Assembly: GCF_004335085.1 (NCBI RefSeq)
Contig: NZ_RQRS01000004.1
Location: forward strand, 63,305 to 127,304
DNA: 64,000 nucleotides
Direction: 5' to 3'
DNA from: Pedobacter nototheniae
GTDB lineage: Bacteria > Bacteroidota > Bacteroidia > Sphingobacteriales > Sphingobacteriaceae
Positions within the stretch are counted from its first letter, which is position 1. Each line of letters starts with the position of its first letter. Shown piece after piece: positions 1 through 11,422 of the stretch. Both the position numbers and the translations under genes were made by a program. The notes beneath the pieces were generated by a model. It worked only from the letters and a program-made list of their open reading frames with translations. It made no database searches and was not told the DNA's origin.

Positions 1-2641
<2,641 letters not shown>

Positions 2642-2645
<4 letters not shown>

Positions 2646-3631
2646 AAAAGAGGGTATTAATTACTGGTGCAACAGGTTTTGTGGGTTTTCATTTAATTGA
2701 ATCTGCATTGGCTCTTGGTATGGAAGTTTATGCAAGCGTTCGTAAATCAAGCTCAATAGATCATCTTAAAGGTTTCGATATCAATTTTGTAGAGTTGGAT
2801 TTTGAATCAATGTACCTTTTAAAAAGAGATATTGAAGAAAAAAAATACCACTACATTATCCATGCAGCAGCAATTACAAAGGCCAAAAACCTGCAAGAAT
2901 ATTTGCACGTTAATGCCGTATATACCCGCAACCTGGCAATAGCTGCTTCTATAGCAACACATAAAATAGAAAAATTTGTGTTTGTAAGCAGCTTGGCAGC
3001 AATTGGCCCGTTAAAGGAAAAAAGTGGCGAACTGCTTGATAGCAGTTCTTCCAACCCGGTTACAAATTATGGAATAAGTAAGGCACTGGCAGAAACGTAT
3101 TTAAATCAAATTAAAGATTTGCCATTAATTACTTTTCGTCCAACAGCAGTTTATGGCCCCAGAGAGAAAGATATTTTCATTCTTCTTAAAACTATAAGCT
3201 CGGGTTTAGAGCTTTACATTGGTAATATAGAGCAGCAATTGAGCTTTGTGTACGTTACAGATTTAGCTCAAACAGTGGTAAAAGCGCTAAGTTCAAACAT
3301 TGTAAATAAAACCTACAACATTTCTGATGGGCTTACTTACGATCGCTTCTCGTTAGCCAATTATGCCCGTAAGGCACTAGGAAAGAAAACATTTACACTT
3401 AATGTTCCTGTAAACATCATTAAGGGACTTGCATGGGTTTTAGAACGCAGCTATGGCGTGTTTAGTAAAATACCTGCCTTAAATGTAGATAAGATTAAAG
3501 AGCTCACAGCCATAAACTGGAGCGTAAATATTGAAAATTTAGAAAAAGATCTTGGCTTTATACCTCAGTACCAATTAGAAAAAGGACTGGGTGAAACAAT
3601 AAAGTGGTACAAGAGCAACAAATGGTTATAA
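2642..3631 (+). CDS. Extended SDR (NAD-dependent epimerase/dehydratase family), candidate ceramide reductase
   Basis: This is a Rossmann-fold extended short-chain dehydrogenase of 329 residues. The N-terminal GATGFVGFHL is the dinucleotide-binding glycine motif, VSSLAAIG near 117 carries the active-site serine region, and YGISK gives the catalytic Tyr143 and Lys147. It is the third gene of the spt-GNAT-SDR trio, the set known for bacterial ceramide synthesis in Caulobacter, where the SDR (CerR) reduces the 3-oxo group after acylation. The expected product is dihydroceramide. A sugar-nucleotide epimerase role is the main alternative, but no glycan genes are nearby. Confidence 0.8.
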
Positions 3632-3658
3632 ATAATTAGACAGTTAAAATAAAGTAAA

Positions 3659-4984
3659 ATGAAAGAACAAGTAAAATCAGCTGAGGGTAAACTGGGTATA
3701 TTAATGCCTGGACTTGGGGCGGTAGCCACTACTATGATTGCCGGAGTAGCTGCTATTAAAAAAGGTTTGTCTAAGCCTATCGGTTCGTTAACGCAAATGG
3801 GAACCATCCGTATAGGTAAAAGAACCGAAAATAAACAGCCTAAAATTAAGGATTTTGTGCCTTTAGCAAACCTTGAAGACCTGGTTTTTGGTGGATGGGA
3901 TGTATATGAAGATAACGTTTACGAAGCCGCACTTAATGCAAGAGTATTAGATGCAAACTTACTACGTGATGTGCGTGAAGAACTGCAGGCCATTAAACCA
4001 ATGAGAGCTGCTTTTGATAAAAACTATGTAAAAAATCTTGACGGTAAATTTGTTAAGGATATTGATAATCGTTACGAATTGGCACAAGCGGTTATTGCTG
4101 ATATTGAAAATTTTAAGGCAGAAAATAATTGCGATCGTTTAGTAATGGTTTGGTGTGGTTCTACCGAAATTTATTTCGAACCATCTGAAGTACACGAAAC
4201 TTTGGCTGCTTTTGAACAAGGCTTAAAAGACAACGATAAACGCATTGCACCAAGTATGATTTATGCTTATGCTGCGCTTAAATTAGGGGTTCCATTTGCA
4301 AACGGTGCGCCTAACTTAACAGTTGATATCCCTGCGCTTTTAGAGTTGGCTAAAGAAACCAATACTCCAATTGCGGGTAAGGATTTTAAAACCGGACAAA
4401 CCTTAATGAAAACCATTTTGGCTCCAGGTTTAAGTGCACGTGCTTTAGGTGTTAATGGTTGGTTTTCTGATAATATTTTAGGCAACAGAGATGGTTTAGT
4501 ATTGGATGACCCTGATAACTTTAAAACCAAAGAGGTTTCTAAACTAAGTGTATTGGATGAGATTTTTAAGCCAGAATCTAATCCGGATTTATATGGAGAT
4601 ATGTACCACAAAATCCGTATTAACTATTATCCGCCTCACGGTGATAATAAAGAAAGTTGGGATAACATCGACATTTTTGGCTGGTTGGGTTATAAAATGC
4701 AGATTAAAATCAATTTCTTATGCCGCGATTCTATTTTAGCTGCACCAATTGTGTTGGATTTGGCTTTATTTATCGATTTGGCTAAACGTTCAAACATGTC
4801 GGGTATTCAAGAGTGGTTATCATTCTATTTAAAATCGCCACAAACTTTGCCAGGATTAAATGCAGAACACGATATTTTTAAACAATTAATGAAACTTCAA
4901 AATACCTTACGTTACATTATGGGTGAAGATTTAATCACTCATTTAGGGCAGGATTATGAAGAAGAATTGGTAGAAACATTATAG
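3659..4984 (+). CDS. ino1: Myo-inositol-1-phosphate synthase
   Basis: It converts glucose-6-phosphate to 1D-myo-inositol 3-phosphate (L-myo-inositol 1-phosphate) using NAD as a catalytic cofactor. The 441-residue protein shows the family NAD-binding segment (GILMPGLGAVATT near residue 13), the VFGGWD motif, and the conserved GKDFKTGQT and DNLGN-like (SDNILGNRDG) catalytic-domain motifs. It supplies the head group for the inositol lipids implied by the rest of the operon. The gene starts 27 nt after the SDR stop, and its stop overlaps the GTG start of the next gene by one base, so it is co-transcribed with both. Confidence 0.92.
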   Translation: MKEQVKSAEGKLGILMPGLGAVATTMIAGVAAIKKGLSKPIGSLTQMGTIRIGKRTENKQPKIKDFVPLANLEDLVFGGWDVYEDNVYEAALNARVLDANLLRDVREELQAIKPMRAAFDKNYVKNLDGKFVKDIDNRYELAQAVIADIENFKAENNCDRLVMVWCGSTEIYFEPSEVHETLAAFEQGLKDNDKRIAPSMIYAYAALKLGVPFANGAPNLTVDIPALLELAKETNTPIAGKDFKTGQTLMKTILAPGLSARALGVNGWFSDNILGNRDGLVLDDPDNFKTKEVSKLSVLDEIFKPESNPDLYGDMYHKIRINYYPPHGDNKESWDNIDIFGWLGYKMQIKINFLCRDSILAAPIVLDLALFIDLAKRSNMSGIQEWLSFYLKSPQTLPGLNAEHDIFKQLMKLQNTLRYIMGEDLITHLGQDYEEELVETL

Positions 4985-5439
4985 TGATTTTTCATAAAAT
5001 CATATCAACCGGTTTGGGAATTGGGTACATTGGTAAAGGTGCAGGTACTTTCGCTGCAATAGCCGCCTGTGCCTGCTGGTACCTTTTCCAAACTGGTTAT
5101 TATTACCCACCTATGGCGGCTTTAATAGCAACTATTTTATTGGTTATTATTGGCGTTATAAGTGGCAATAAAGTGGAAGCGATTTGGGGTAAAGATCATG
5201 GCCGCGTTGTAATTGATGAAATTGCAGGCATGTGTATTACCTTATTGTGGGTGCCGATAAAATGGGAGTATATTATTTTAGGATTAATCCTTTTTAGGTT
5301 TTTTGATATACTGAAACCTTTATTTATACGCCGGTTAGAAGCCTTGCCGGGTGGCTGGGGCGTTATGGCAGATGATGTTTTGGCAGGAGTATACGCAAAT
5401 TTGGTTCTCCAACTCGTTATAGTGCTTAAATTATTATAA
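4984..5439 (+). CDS. PgpA-like membrane phosphatase, candidate phosphatidylinositol-phosphate phosphatase
   Basis: The 151-residue protein has four probable membrane segments and the PgpA family signatures: DEIAGM near 79, FFDILKP near 107 and GGWGVMADDVLAG near 122. PgpA normally dephosphorylates phosphatidylglycerophosphate. Here it sits directly behind myo-inositol-phosphate synthase and ahead of a CDP-alcohol phosphotransferase, so dephosphorylation of phosphatidylinositol phosphate to phosphatidylinositol is the better inference. A phosphatase step is part of the inositol-lipid route described for Bacteroides thetaiotaomicron. The start is a GTG overlapping the upstream TAG by one base; no in-frame ATG gives a better start. 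Confidence 0.78.
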   Translation: MIFHKIISTGLGIGYIGKGAGTFAAIAACACWYLFQTGYYYPPMAALIATILLVIIGVISGNKVEAIWGKDHGRVVIDEIAGMCITLLWVPIKWEYIILGLILFRFFDILKPLFIRRLEALPGGWGVMADDVLAGVYANLVLQLVIVLKLL

Positions 5440-5443
5440 CAAA

Positions 5444-5818
5444 ATGCTCACTTACCTTAAAGCACAAGCCTCGTCTATCACGGCGTCGCTGCTTGATTTT
5501 TTGGTTACCATTGCCGGTGTAAATCTTTTTGGTTTATGGTACCTGGCAGCTAGCATAACCGGGACGGTGGCAGGTGGCATTTTTAATTTTTCTGTAAACC
5601 GTAAATGGGTTTTTTCAGCAAGTTCACAAAATATAAAACCTCAAATTATTAAGTATATACTCGTTTGGTGCGGCAACCTGCTCTTGGTAACAGGCGGAGT
5701 ATATGTATTAACGCAGTTTTTTAGTCTCAATTACGTGCTCTCAAAAGTGCTGGTGTCGGTTGTAATCGGCTCTAGCTACAATTACATTATGCAAAAGCAG
5801 TTTATTTTTATCCGTTAA
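5444..5818 (+). CDS. GtrA-family membrane protein
   Basis: This small integral membrane protein of 124 residues has four predicted hydrophobic segments and a GtrA-like core (FNFSVNRKWVF near residue 45). GtrA-type proteins are thought to help move or present polyprenyl-linked sugars across the inner membrane in O-antigen and arabinogalactan systems. In this operon it could help move a lipid or a glycosyl donor for further decoration of inositol sphingolipids, but that is inference only. It starts 4 nt after the PgpA-like gene, and its stop is directly followed by the next ATG. Confidence 0.75.
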   Translation: MLTYLKAQASSITASLLDFLVTIAGVNLFGLWYLAASITGTVAGGIFNFSVNRKWVFSASSQNIKPQIIKYILVWCGNLLLVTGGVYVLTQFFSLNYVLSKVLVSVVIGSSYNYIMQKQFIFIR

Positions 5819-8374
5819 ATGAAACGTCTACATATATTTTTATTCCGCTCCTTTTTATCCATTATACTTAATGTAATGTTAATTGGGAGTGTTTTTGCCC
5901 AAAAAACGGTTATATCTGGTACCGTTAGAGATGCAGCTACCAAAGAAACATTACCTTACGTTTCAGTATTTTTTAGTGGAACCAAAATAGGTACACAAAC
6001 CGATGTAAATGGAAATTATACCATCAGCACTAATGAAGCACAAACATCCTTAAGCTTTAATTATGTAGGCTATCAGGTGGTGGTAAAAAATGTGGTGCCA
6101 GCAACAACACAACAAATAGATGTAAACTTAAAATCCGATTCAAAATCATTGGATGAAGTAGTGGTAGTAGCCGGTAAAAAGGTAAGGTATCGCAATAAAG
6201 ATAATCCTGCAGTTGAGCTTATTAGACAAGTTATTGCCCACAAGGATGAAAATAGAATAAAAAGCTACAACACAATAGCATACAGGCAATATGAGAAAAT
6301 GCTGTTCTCATTAAGTAACGTATCCGATAAGTTTAAAAATAAAAAGATATTCAGAAACTATCAGTTCCTTTTTCAGGAGCAAGATTCTACATTAATAGGC
6401 GGTAAAAACCTATTGCCAATTTACATTCAGGAAAAACTTGCTGATAACTACTATAGCAAATCGCCAGAGAAAAATAAAACAGTGGTTGTTGCAGAAAAAC
6501 AAGTCGAATTTGATAATCGTTATATTGATAATAAGGGAATGAAAACTTATTTCGATCGTATGTATCAGGATATCGATATTTATAAAAACAACATTTCTGT
6601 AATGAGTAATGAGTTTTTAAGTCCGGTGGCAGATGGTGCCCCAGCATTTTATAAATTCTTTATTACCGATACCCTTAAAAATCAAAAACCACAACTTATT
6701 GAGCTTTCTTTTACCCCACGCAACACAAACGATATGTTGTTTGAAGGAAGAATTTATGTAACCAACGATAGCCACTACGCAGTTACAGGTGCAACAATGA
6801 GTGTAAATAAAAATATAAACTTAAACTTTGTAAGGGCTCTAAAAATCGACCTCGATTTTGAACCAAATGCCAAAGGAAAATACAGCTTAACTAAAAGTAA
6901 TTTGCTTGCCGATTTTGGTCTTGGCAAAACAAAGGGGTGGGGTTTTACCGGCGAGCGTACCGTAACTTTTAAAAATTATCAATACGATACACCACTGCCA
7001 GATACTCTTTTACAAGGGAAAAATACGGTGGTTTTAGCCGATGCTAATAAGAAAAGCGATCTTTTTTGGCAACAAAATAGATTAGATACCATATCTAAAG
7101 ATCAGCTTAAAATTTACCATAATATAGATACACTCCAAAATTTGCCATCCTTTAAAAGAACAATGAAAATTGTTACCCTTTTATTTGCTGGCTATCAGGA
7201 TTTGGGCCCTTATGAAATTGGTCCGGTAAACACCTTTTACAGTTTTAACAATGTAGAAGGCTTACGTTTGCGGTTGGGCGGTCGCACCACGCCCCAACTC
7301 AGCAAACGCTATTACTTCGAAAATTATGCTGCTTATGGTTTTAAGGATGAAAAGTGGAAATTTTTCCTTTCAGGAACATACTCCTTAAATAATAAATCTA
7401 TTTACGAGTTTCCTCAAAATTACATCAGAGCAAGCTTTCAAAGAGATACCAAAATACCCGGGCAAGAACTACAGTTTGTACAGGAAGATAACTTTCTCTT
7501 ATCCTTTAAAAGAGGGGTAAATGATATGTTGTTGTACAACGATTTTTATCGTTTGGATTATGTTAAAGAGTTTGAAAACCATTTCTCTTACAGCATAGGA
7601 TTAAAAAAATGGAGCCAAACACCGGCAGGCGGCCTTTACTACCAAAACTCTACCGGAAGTTTGGTAGATCGTTTAACCACCAGTGAAGCATCTATCCAAT
7701 TACGTTATGCCCCAAATGAAAAATTTATTCAAGGGAAAATTTATCGTACCCCAATTGCCGATCGTTATCCGGTTTTTAACTTAAAATATACCGCAGGTTT
7801 AAAGGGTATTTTAGGTGGAGAATATAACTACCATAACCTTATGGGAAGCATTGATAAACGTTTTTATCTTTCGCAACTTGGTTATAGCGATGTAACAGTT
7901 GAAGGTGGCTACATTGCCGGTAAAGTGCCTTTTCCATTGTTGGATATACATAGAGCCAACCAAACATATGCTTATCAGCTTAACTCTTATAACTTAATGA
8001 ATTTTCTGGAGTTTGTAAGCGATCATTACGTAAGTATCAATATCGATCATAATTTTAATGGTTTCTTTTTTAATAAAATGCCATTAATAAAAAAGCTAAA
8101 GCTTAGAGAAGTTGTTTCATTTAAAGCACTTTACGGCGGTTTACGTAATGAAAACAATCCTGCTTTAAATAGCGGCTTGTATCAATTACCAGTTTATGAA
8201 AACGGTACACCAAGAACCTACGCTTTAGGTAACGATCCTTATATGGAGGGTAGCGTAGGAGTGGGCAATATTTTTAAACTGTTAAGAGTTGATCTTGTTA
8301 AAAGATTTAACTATTTAAACCATCCTGAAGTTTCTGAATGGGGAATAAGGGCGAGAATTAAATTCGATTTTTAA
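5819..8374 (+). CDS. Outer-membrane protein with CarboxypepD_reg-like domain and DUF5686-type barrel
   Basis: An 851-residue secreted protein. A signal peptide ends near residue 28 (VFAQ). A CarboxypepD_reg-like beta-sandwich follows, about 30-115 (ISGTVRDAATKETLPYVSV and DVNGNYTI). The rest resembles the DUF5686 family, with alternating beta-strand character and a C-terminal aromatic ending in KFDF that suits a BAM-inserted barrel. It lacks the TonB box and plug order of SusC proteins. Its place inside the sphingolipid operon, with 0-9 nt spacing to both neighbours, suggests a role in moving or anchoring inositol sphingolipids at the outer membrane; this is unproven. Family assignment is by eye. 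Confidence 0.75.
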   Translation: MKRLHIFLFRSFLSIILNVMLIGSVFAQKTVISGTVRDAATKETLPYVSVFFSGTKIGTQTDVNGNYTISTNEAQTSLSFNYVGYQVVVKNVVPATTQQIDVNLKSDSKSLDEVVVVAGKKVRYRNKDNPAVELIRQVIAHKDENRIKSYNTIAYRQYEKMLFSLSNVSDKFKNKKIFRNYQFLFQEQDSTLIGGKNLLPIYIQEKLADNYYSKSPEKNKTVVVAEKQVEFDNRYIDNKGMKTYFDRMYQDIDIYKNNISVMSNEFLSPVADGAPAFYKFFITDTLKNQKPQLIELSFTPRNTNDMLFEGRIYVTNDSHYAVTGATMSVNKNINLNFVRALKIDLDFEPNAKGKYSLTKSNLLADFGLGKTKGWGFTGERTVTFKNYQYDTPLPDTLLQGKNTVVLADANKKSDLFWQQNRLDTISKDQLKIYHNIDTLQNLPSFKRTMKIVTLLFAGYQDLGPYEIGPVNTFYSFNNVEGLRLRLGGRTTPQLSKRYYFENYAAYGFKDEKWKFFLSGTYSLNNKSIYEFPQNYIRASFQRDTKIPGQELQFVQEDNFLLSFKRGVNDMLLYNDFYRLDYVKEFENHFSYSIGLKKWSQTPAGGLYYQNSTGSLVDRLTTSEASIQLRYAPNEKFIQGKIYRTPIADRYPVFNLKYTAGLKGILGGEYNYHNLMGSIDKRFYLSQLGYSDVTVEGGYIAGKVPFPLLDIHRANQTYAYQLNSYNLMNFLEFVSDHYVSINIDHNFNGFFFNKMPLIKKLKLREVVSFKALYGGLRNENNPALNSGLYQLPVYENGTPRTYALGNDPYMEGSVGVGNIFKLLRVDLVKRFNYLNHPEVSEWGIRARIKFDF

Positions 8375-8383
8375 AATTACTTT

Positions 8384-9673
8384 ATGAAAGCAAAATTTAG
8401 AGACAGCCTCCAACAAGGCATATACAAAGTCATTAATCCTTTTGTAAAGGGATTGATTAAAATTGGGTTAACCCCAAATGCTGTAACCACAATAGGTTTA
8501 ATTTTAAATATTGGTGTAGCCGTAATTTTTGTGCTTGGCGCAGAGAAATCCAACCGTGGCGATTTATCATACATTGGCTGGGGGGGTGCATTGGTACTTT
8601 TTGCTGGCATTTTTGATATGCTTGATGGGCAGGTAGCCCGTTTAGGCAATATGAGTTCTAAATTTGGTGCCCTTTACGATTCCGTTTTAGATCGCTATAG
8701 CGAAATGATTATGTTTCTTGGAATTTGTTATTACCTAATTGCGCACCATTACTTTTTAAGCTCCCTTTTTGCTTTTATTGCTTTAATAGGCTCCATGATG
8801 GTAAGTTATACCCGTGCCCGTGCTGAGGGCTTAGGCGTAGAGTGTAAAGGTGGTTTAATGCAACGCCCTGAACGTGTGGTTACCATTGGCGTTTTTGCCA
8901 TAGCCTGTGGGGTAAGCAGTCATTTTATTGGTGGTGATTATAAAATTTATATGCCAGGTATTTCCTTTCATATTTTTGAAACCATGACCATTTTTACCCT
9001 TCCTATTGCCATTATGGCAGTATTAACCAATATTACCGCAATTAAACGTTTGTTAGAAGCTAAAAAAGGATTGGAGGCGCAAGAAAAAGCCGAGCGCCTA
9101 TCTGGCAATAAAGCAGCTTTAATTGTAGGCTTTTTATTGGCTTTTGGTAGCATAAGCATGGTTGGGTTTAATGCCAGTGCACAAAATAATGATCCATCAC
9201 CACTTACCTTTCCAACACCTAAGGATATTAGTAACCAACTTTTTTATCTGCAGAGAGATCCCAATACCAACACCATTATTTGCCAGTTAAATGTTGATAA
9301 GCATGGCGAGGTAAATATCGAGCAGCCCGTTAATGTTTTCTGGATGCGCTATGGTGATAAAGGCGAAAAAAAAGAACTTGGTTACATTCAGCGTAAATTT
9401 GCGTACGGTATTTTAAGTAAATCATTAGGCAATGGGCAGTTTGAACTTCGCTTTACCTCCCATAAAAATTTGCCCATGTACTTAAATAAATCTGGTGCAG
9501 ATAAAAAGTACCATGTATTTGTAACCGTAAACAATAAAAAAATGCAACTAGAACGTATCTTTTTAAGAATAGAAGGCGGTACTTTCTGGTTTCCAAATGT
9601 TAAATATGTAGAGTTAAAAGGCTATGATGCGGCCGATCCTTCTAAATTGCTTATTGAGCGCATTAAAGTTTAA
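8384..9673 (+). CDS. CDP-alcohol phosphotransferase fused to a DUF4833-like domain, candidate phosphatidylinositol-phosphate synthase
   Basis: The N-terminal part (about 1-245) is a CDP-alcohol phosphatidyltransferase with several membrane helices and the complete metal and CDP motif D78-x2-D81-G82-x2-A85-R86-x8-G95-x3-D99-x3-D103. With inositol phosphate synthase upstream it most likely joins CDP-diacylglycerol and inositol-1-phosphate. A second hydrophobic, signal-like stretch at about 246-266 ends in NASAQ and leads into an extra domain of about 160 residues resembling DUF4833, probably outside the cytoplasm. The family is usually 200-250 residues, so the C-terminus is an addition. The fusion is in one open frame with no sign of a sequencing error. 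Confidence 0.82.
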   Translation: MKAKFRDSLQQGIYKVINPFVKGLIKIGLTPNAVTTIGLILNIGVAVIFVLGAEKSNRGDLSYIGWGGALVLFAGIFDMLDGQVARLGNMSSKFGALYDSVLDRYSEMIMFLGICYYLIAHHYFLSSLFAFIALIGSMMVSYTRARAEGLGVECKGGLMQRPERVVTIGVFAIACGVSSHFIGGDYKIYMPGISFHIFETMTIFTLPIAIMAVLTNITAIKRLLEAKKGLEAQEKAERLSGNKAALIVGFLLAFGSISMVGFNASAQNNDPSPLTFPTPKDISNQLFYLQRDPNTNTIICQLNVDKHGEVNIEQPVNVFWMRYGDKGEKKELGYIQRKFAYGILSKSLGNGQFELRFTSHKNLPMYLNKSGADKKYHVFVTVNNKKMQLERIFLRIEGGTFWFPNVKYVELKGYDAADPSKLLIERIKV

Positions 9674-9676
9674 ATT

Positions 9677-10297
9677 ATGAAAAAGAATTTTGTATCTAAT
9701 TCATCAGCATCCATCAGGATGTTTAAAAATGATTTCCTCGAAAGCTTATCTAAAGTAAGGTACTATGTGCCTTTAATTGTATATATACCTGTTATCGCCT
9801 TCCTTTTTTGGAAAGCCCTATGGCAATTGGATATGCCGCTTTTAAACTTTGCAGGCTGGCTATTGTTTGGGTTAGGCATTTGGACTATTACCGAATATAT
9901 ATTACATCGCTTTGTATTTCATTTCGAACCAACAGCAGAGTGGGGTAAAAAAATCCACTTTATATTTCATGGTGTTCATCACGATTACCCCAACGATAAT
10001 AAAAGATTGGTAATGCCACCATCTGCCAGTATTCCAATGGCATTAGGTTTTTATTTTCTTTTTGATTGGCTTTTACCAGAAAATATGGTTTATCCTTTCT
10101 TCTCCGGCTTTATGATAGGATATTTGTTTTATGATATGGTTCATTATGCCCTGCATCATGCTAACTTTAAAAGCGGTTTTTGGAAAAGATTAAAACAACA
10201 TCACATGTTACATCACTATTCAGACGCTACAAAAGGTTATGGTGTAAGCTGGACTTTTTGGGACAATATATTCAGATCAAATTTTGAAAAAAAATAA
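9677..10297 (+). CDS. FA2H-like fatty acid/ceramide 2-hydroxylase
   Basis: A 206-residue membrane protein of the fatty-acid hydroxylase/sterol desaturase superfamily. The His-rich di-iron motifs are all present in order: HRFVFH, HFIFHGVHHDYP, HYALHH and HHMLHH. The pattern and the short length resemble the catalytic half of eukaryotic FA2H/Scs7, which 2-hydroxylates the N-acyl chain of ceramides, but there is no N-terminal cytochrome b5 domain. Four hydrophobic segments precede and separate the His clusters. Between the lipid-head-group genes it most likely makes alpha-hydroxy ceramides. A carotenoid hydroxylase role is an alternative, but no carotenoid genes are nearby. Confidence 0.82.
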   Translation: MKKNFVSNSSASIRMFKNDFLESLSKVRYYVPLIVYIPVIAFLFWKALWQLDMPLLNFAGWLLFGLGIWTITEYILHRFVFHFEPTAEWGKKIHFIFHGVHHDYPNDNKRLVMPPSASIPMALGFYFLFDWLLPENMVYPFFSGFMIGYLFYDMVHYALHHANFKSGFWKRLKQHHMLHHYSDATKGYGVSWTFWDNIFRSNFEKK

Positions 10298-10298
10298 T

Positions 10299-11237
10299 AT
10301 GCAGGGTGAAATTGAGCTGAAAGCCGATTTTTTTAAGATGAAGGATGTGTATTTAACAGCCTCAATTTCTGTAGGCTATATTTTGCTATCTGTGTTGCTT
10401 GTGGGTTTTAAAATAGATCAGCTTGTGCTGGTGTTTATATTTAATTCGCTTTATTACTTATCAAGAGGGACGAGGAAATTCATCATCGGCTTTTCTATTT
10501 TCATCGTCTATTGGATTCTGTACGATTATATGAAAGCCTTTCCCAATTATCTTTTTAGCGATGTACATATTCAAAGTTTGTACGAGCTTGAAAAGAAGCT
10601 GTTCGGAATCCATTTCCATCAAATGCTGCTCACCCCAAATGAATATTGGAAACTCAATAGCATTGCAGCTTTAGATGTTGTAACAGGCTTTTTTTACTTA
10701 ATGTGGGTACCCGTACCTTTAGCATTTGCTACCTATTTGTTTTTTTATAACAGACAGCAGTTTGTATACTTTGCCCTTACTTTTGTTTGGGTAAACCTTT
10801 TAGGCTTTGTTGTTTATTACGCTTTTCCGGCGGCACCGCCATGGTATGTGCAAGAGCATGGTTTTAATTTTATTGCTAAAACCCCAGGTAATACCGCGGG
10901 CTTAGTTCGGTTCGATCATTATTTTAATATTAACCTTTTTCAAGGCATTTATAGTAAAGGATCTAACGTGTTTGCAGCAATGCCATCCTTACATTCCTCA
11001 TACCCAGTTATAGTACTTTATTATGGCTTAAAAAACAAGCTAGGCGCAATAAATGTATTCTTCCTTACTGTAATGGTCGGTATTTGGTTTTCTGCAGTAT
11101 ATACCAGTCACCATTACATATTGGATGTTTTAGCAGGCATTACCTGTGCAACAATTGGTATTACAACCTTTAACTGGTTAATAAAGCAAAAGCCAGTTAA
11201 ACAATTTTGTAATAACTTAATTAAAAGCATTACCTAG
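10299..11237 (+). CDS. AUR1/PAP2-like inositol phosphorylceramide synthase candidate
   Basis: Polytopic membrane protein with the PAP2/AUR1 catalytic motifs SLHSSYP (His232) and HHYILDVLAG (His272, Asp276). The FPAAPPWYV loop is seen in AUR1-like bacterial proteins. AUR1 enzymes transfer phosphoinositol from phosphatidylinositol to ceramide, which is the step needed to finish the pathway encoded upstream. I chose ATG 10299, one base after the preceding stop; a longer reading starts from TTG at 10284 and would overlap the hydroxylase gene. This is the last gene before a gap with a terminator-like hairpin. Confidence 0.82.
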   Translation: MQGEIELKADFFKMKDVYLTASISVGYILLSVLLVGFKIDQLVLVFIFNSLYYLSRGTRKFIIGFSIFIVYWILYDYMKAFPNYLFSDVHIQSLYELEKKLFGIHFHQMLLTPNEYWKLNSIAALDVVTGFFYLMWVPVPLAFATYLFFYNRQQFVYFALTFVWVNLLGFVVYYAFPAAPPWYVQEHGFNFIAKTPGNTAGLVRFDHYFNINLFQGIYSKGSNVFAAMPSLHSSYPVIVLYYGLKNKLGAINVFFLTVMVGIWFSAVYTSHHYILDVLAGITCATIGITTFNWLIKQKPVKQFCNNLIKSIT

Positions 11238-11277
11238 GTTTTAAAGTAAACCATCAACTGTTCAATACTGTACATAT

Positions 11278-11300
11278 AACGTTCGTTAATGAACGTTTTT
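11278..11300 (+). terminator. Possible terminator after sphingolipid operon
   Basis: Inverted arms AACGTTC and GAACGTT with a 6-base loop are followed by TTT. The stem is short and only moderately GC-rich, so it could equally be an operator for the downstream permease gene. Confidence 0.4.
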
Positions 11301-11422
11301 ACAAGCTATTTATAAAATAATACGCTTAAAAACCGTAAATACGTAGTTTATTACAATTGGCATAAACTTGGTGCATGCAAGGCTATTCCAAGTTAGTTTA
11401 ATTGATAAACCACTTATTCGCC

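Noticed and set aside
4267..4611. Minus-strand open frame of 114 codons
   Set aside because: It lies wholly inside the myo-inositol-1-phosphate synthase gene and shows no recognisable domain; the plus-strand gene is certain.
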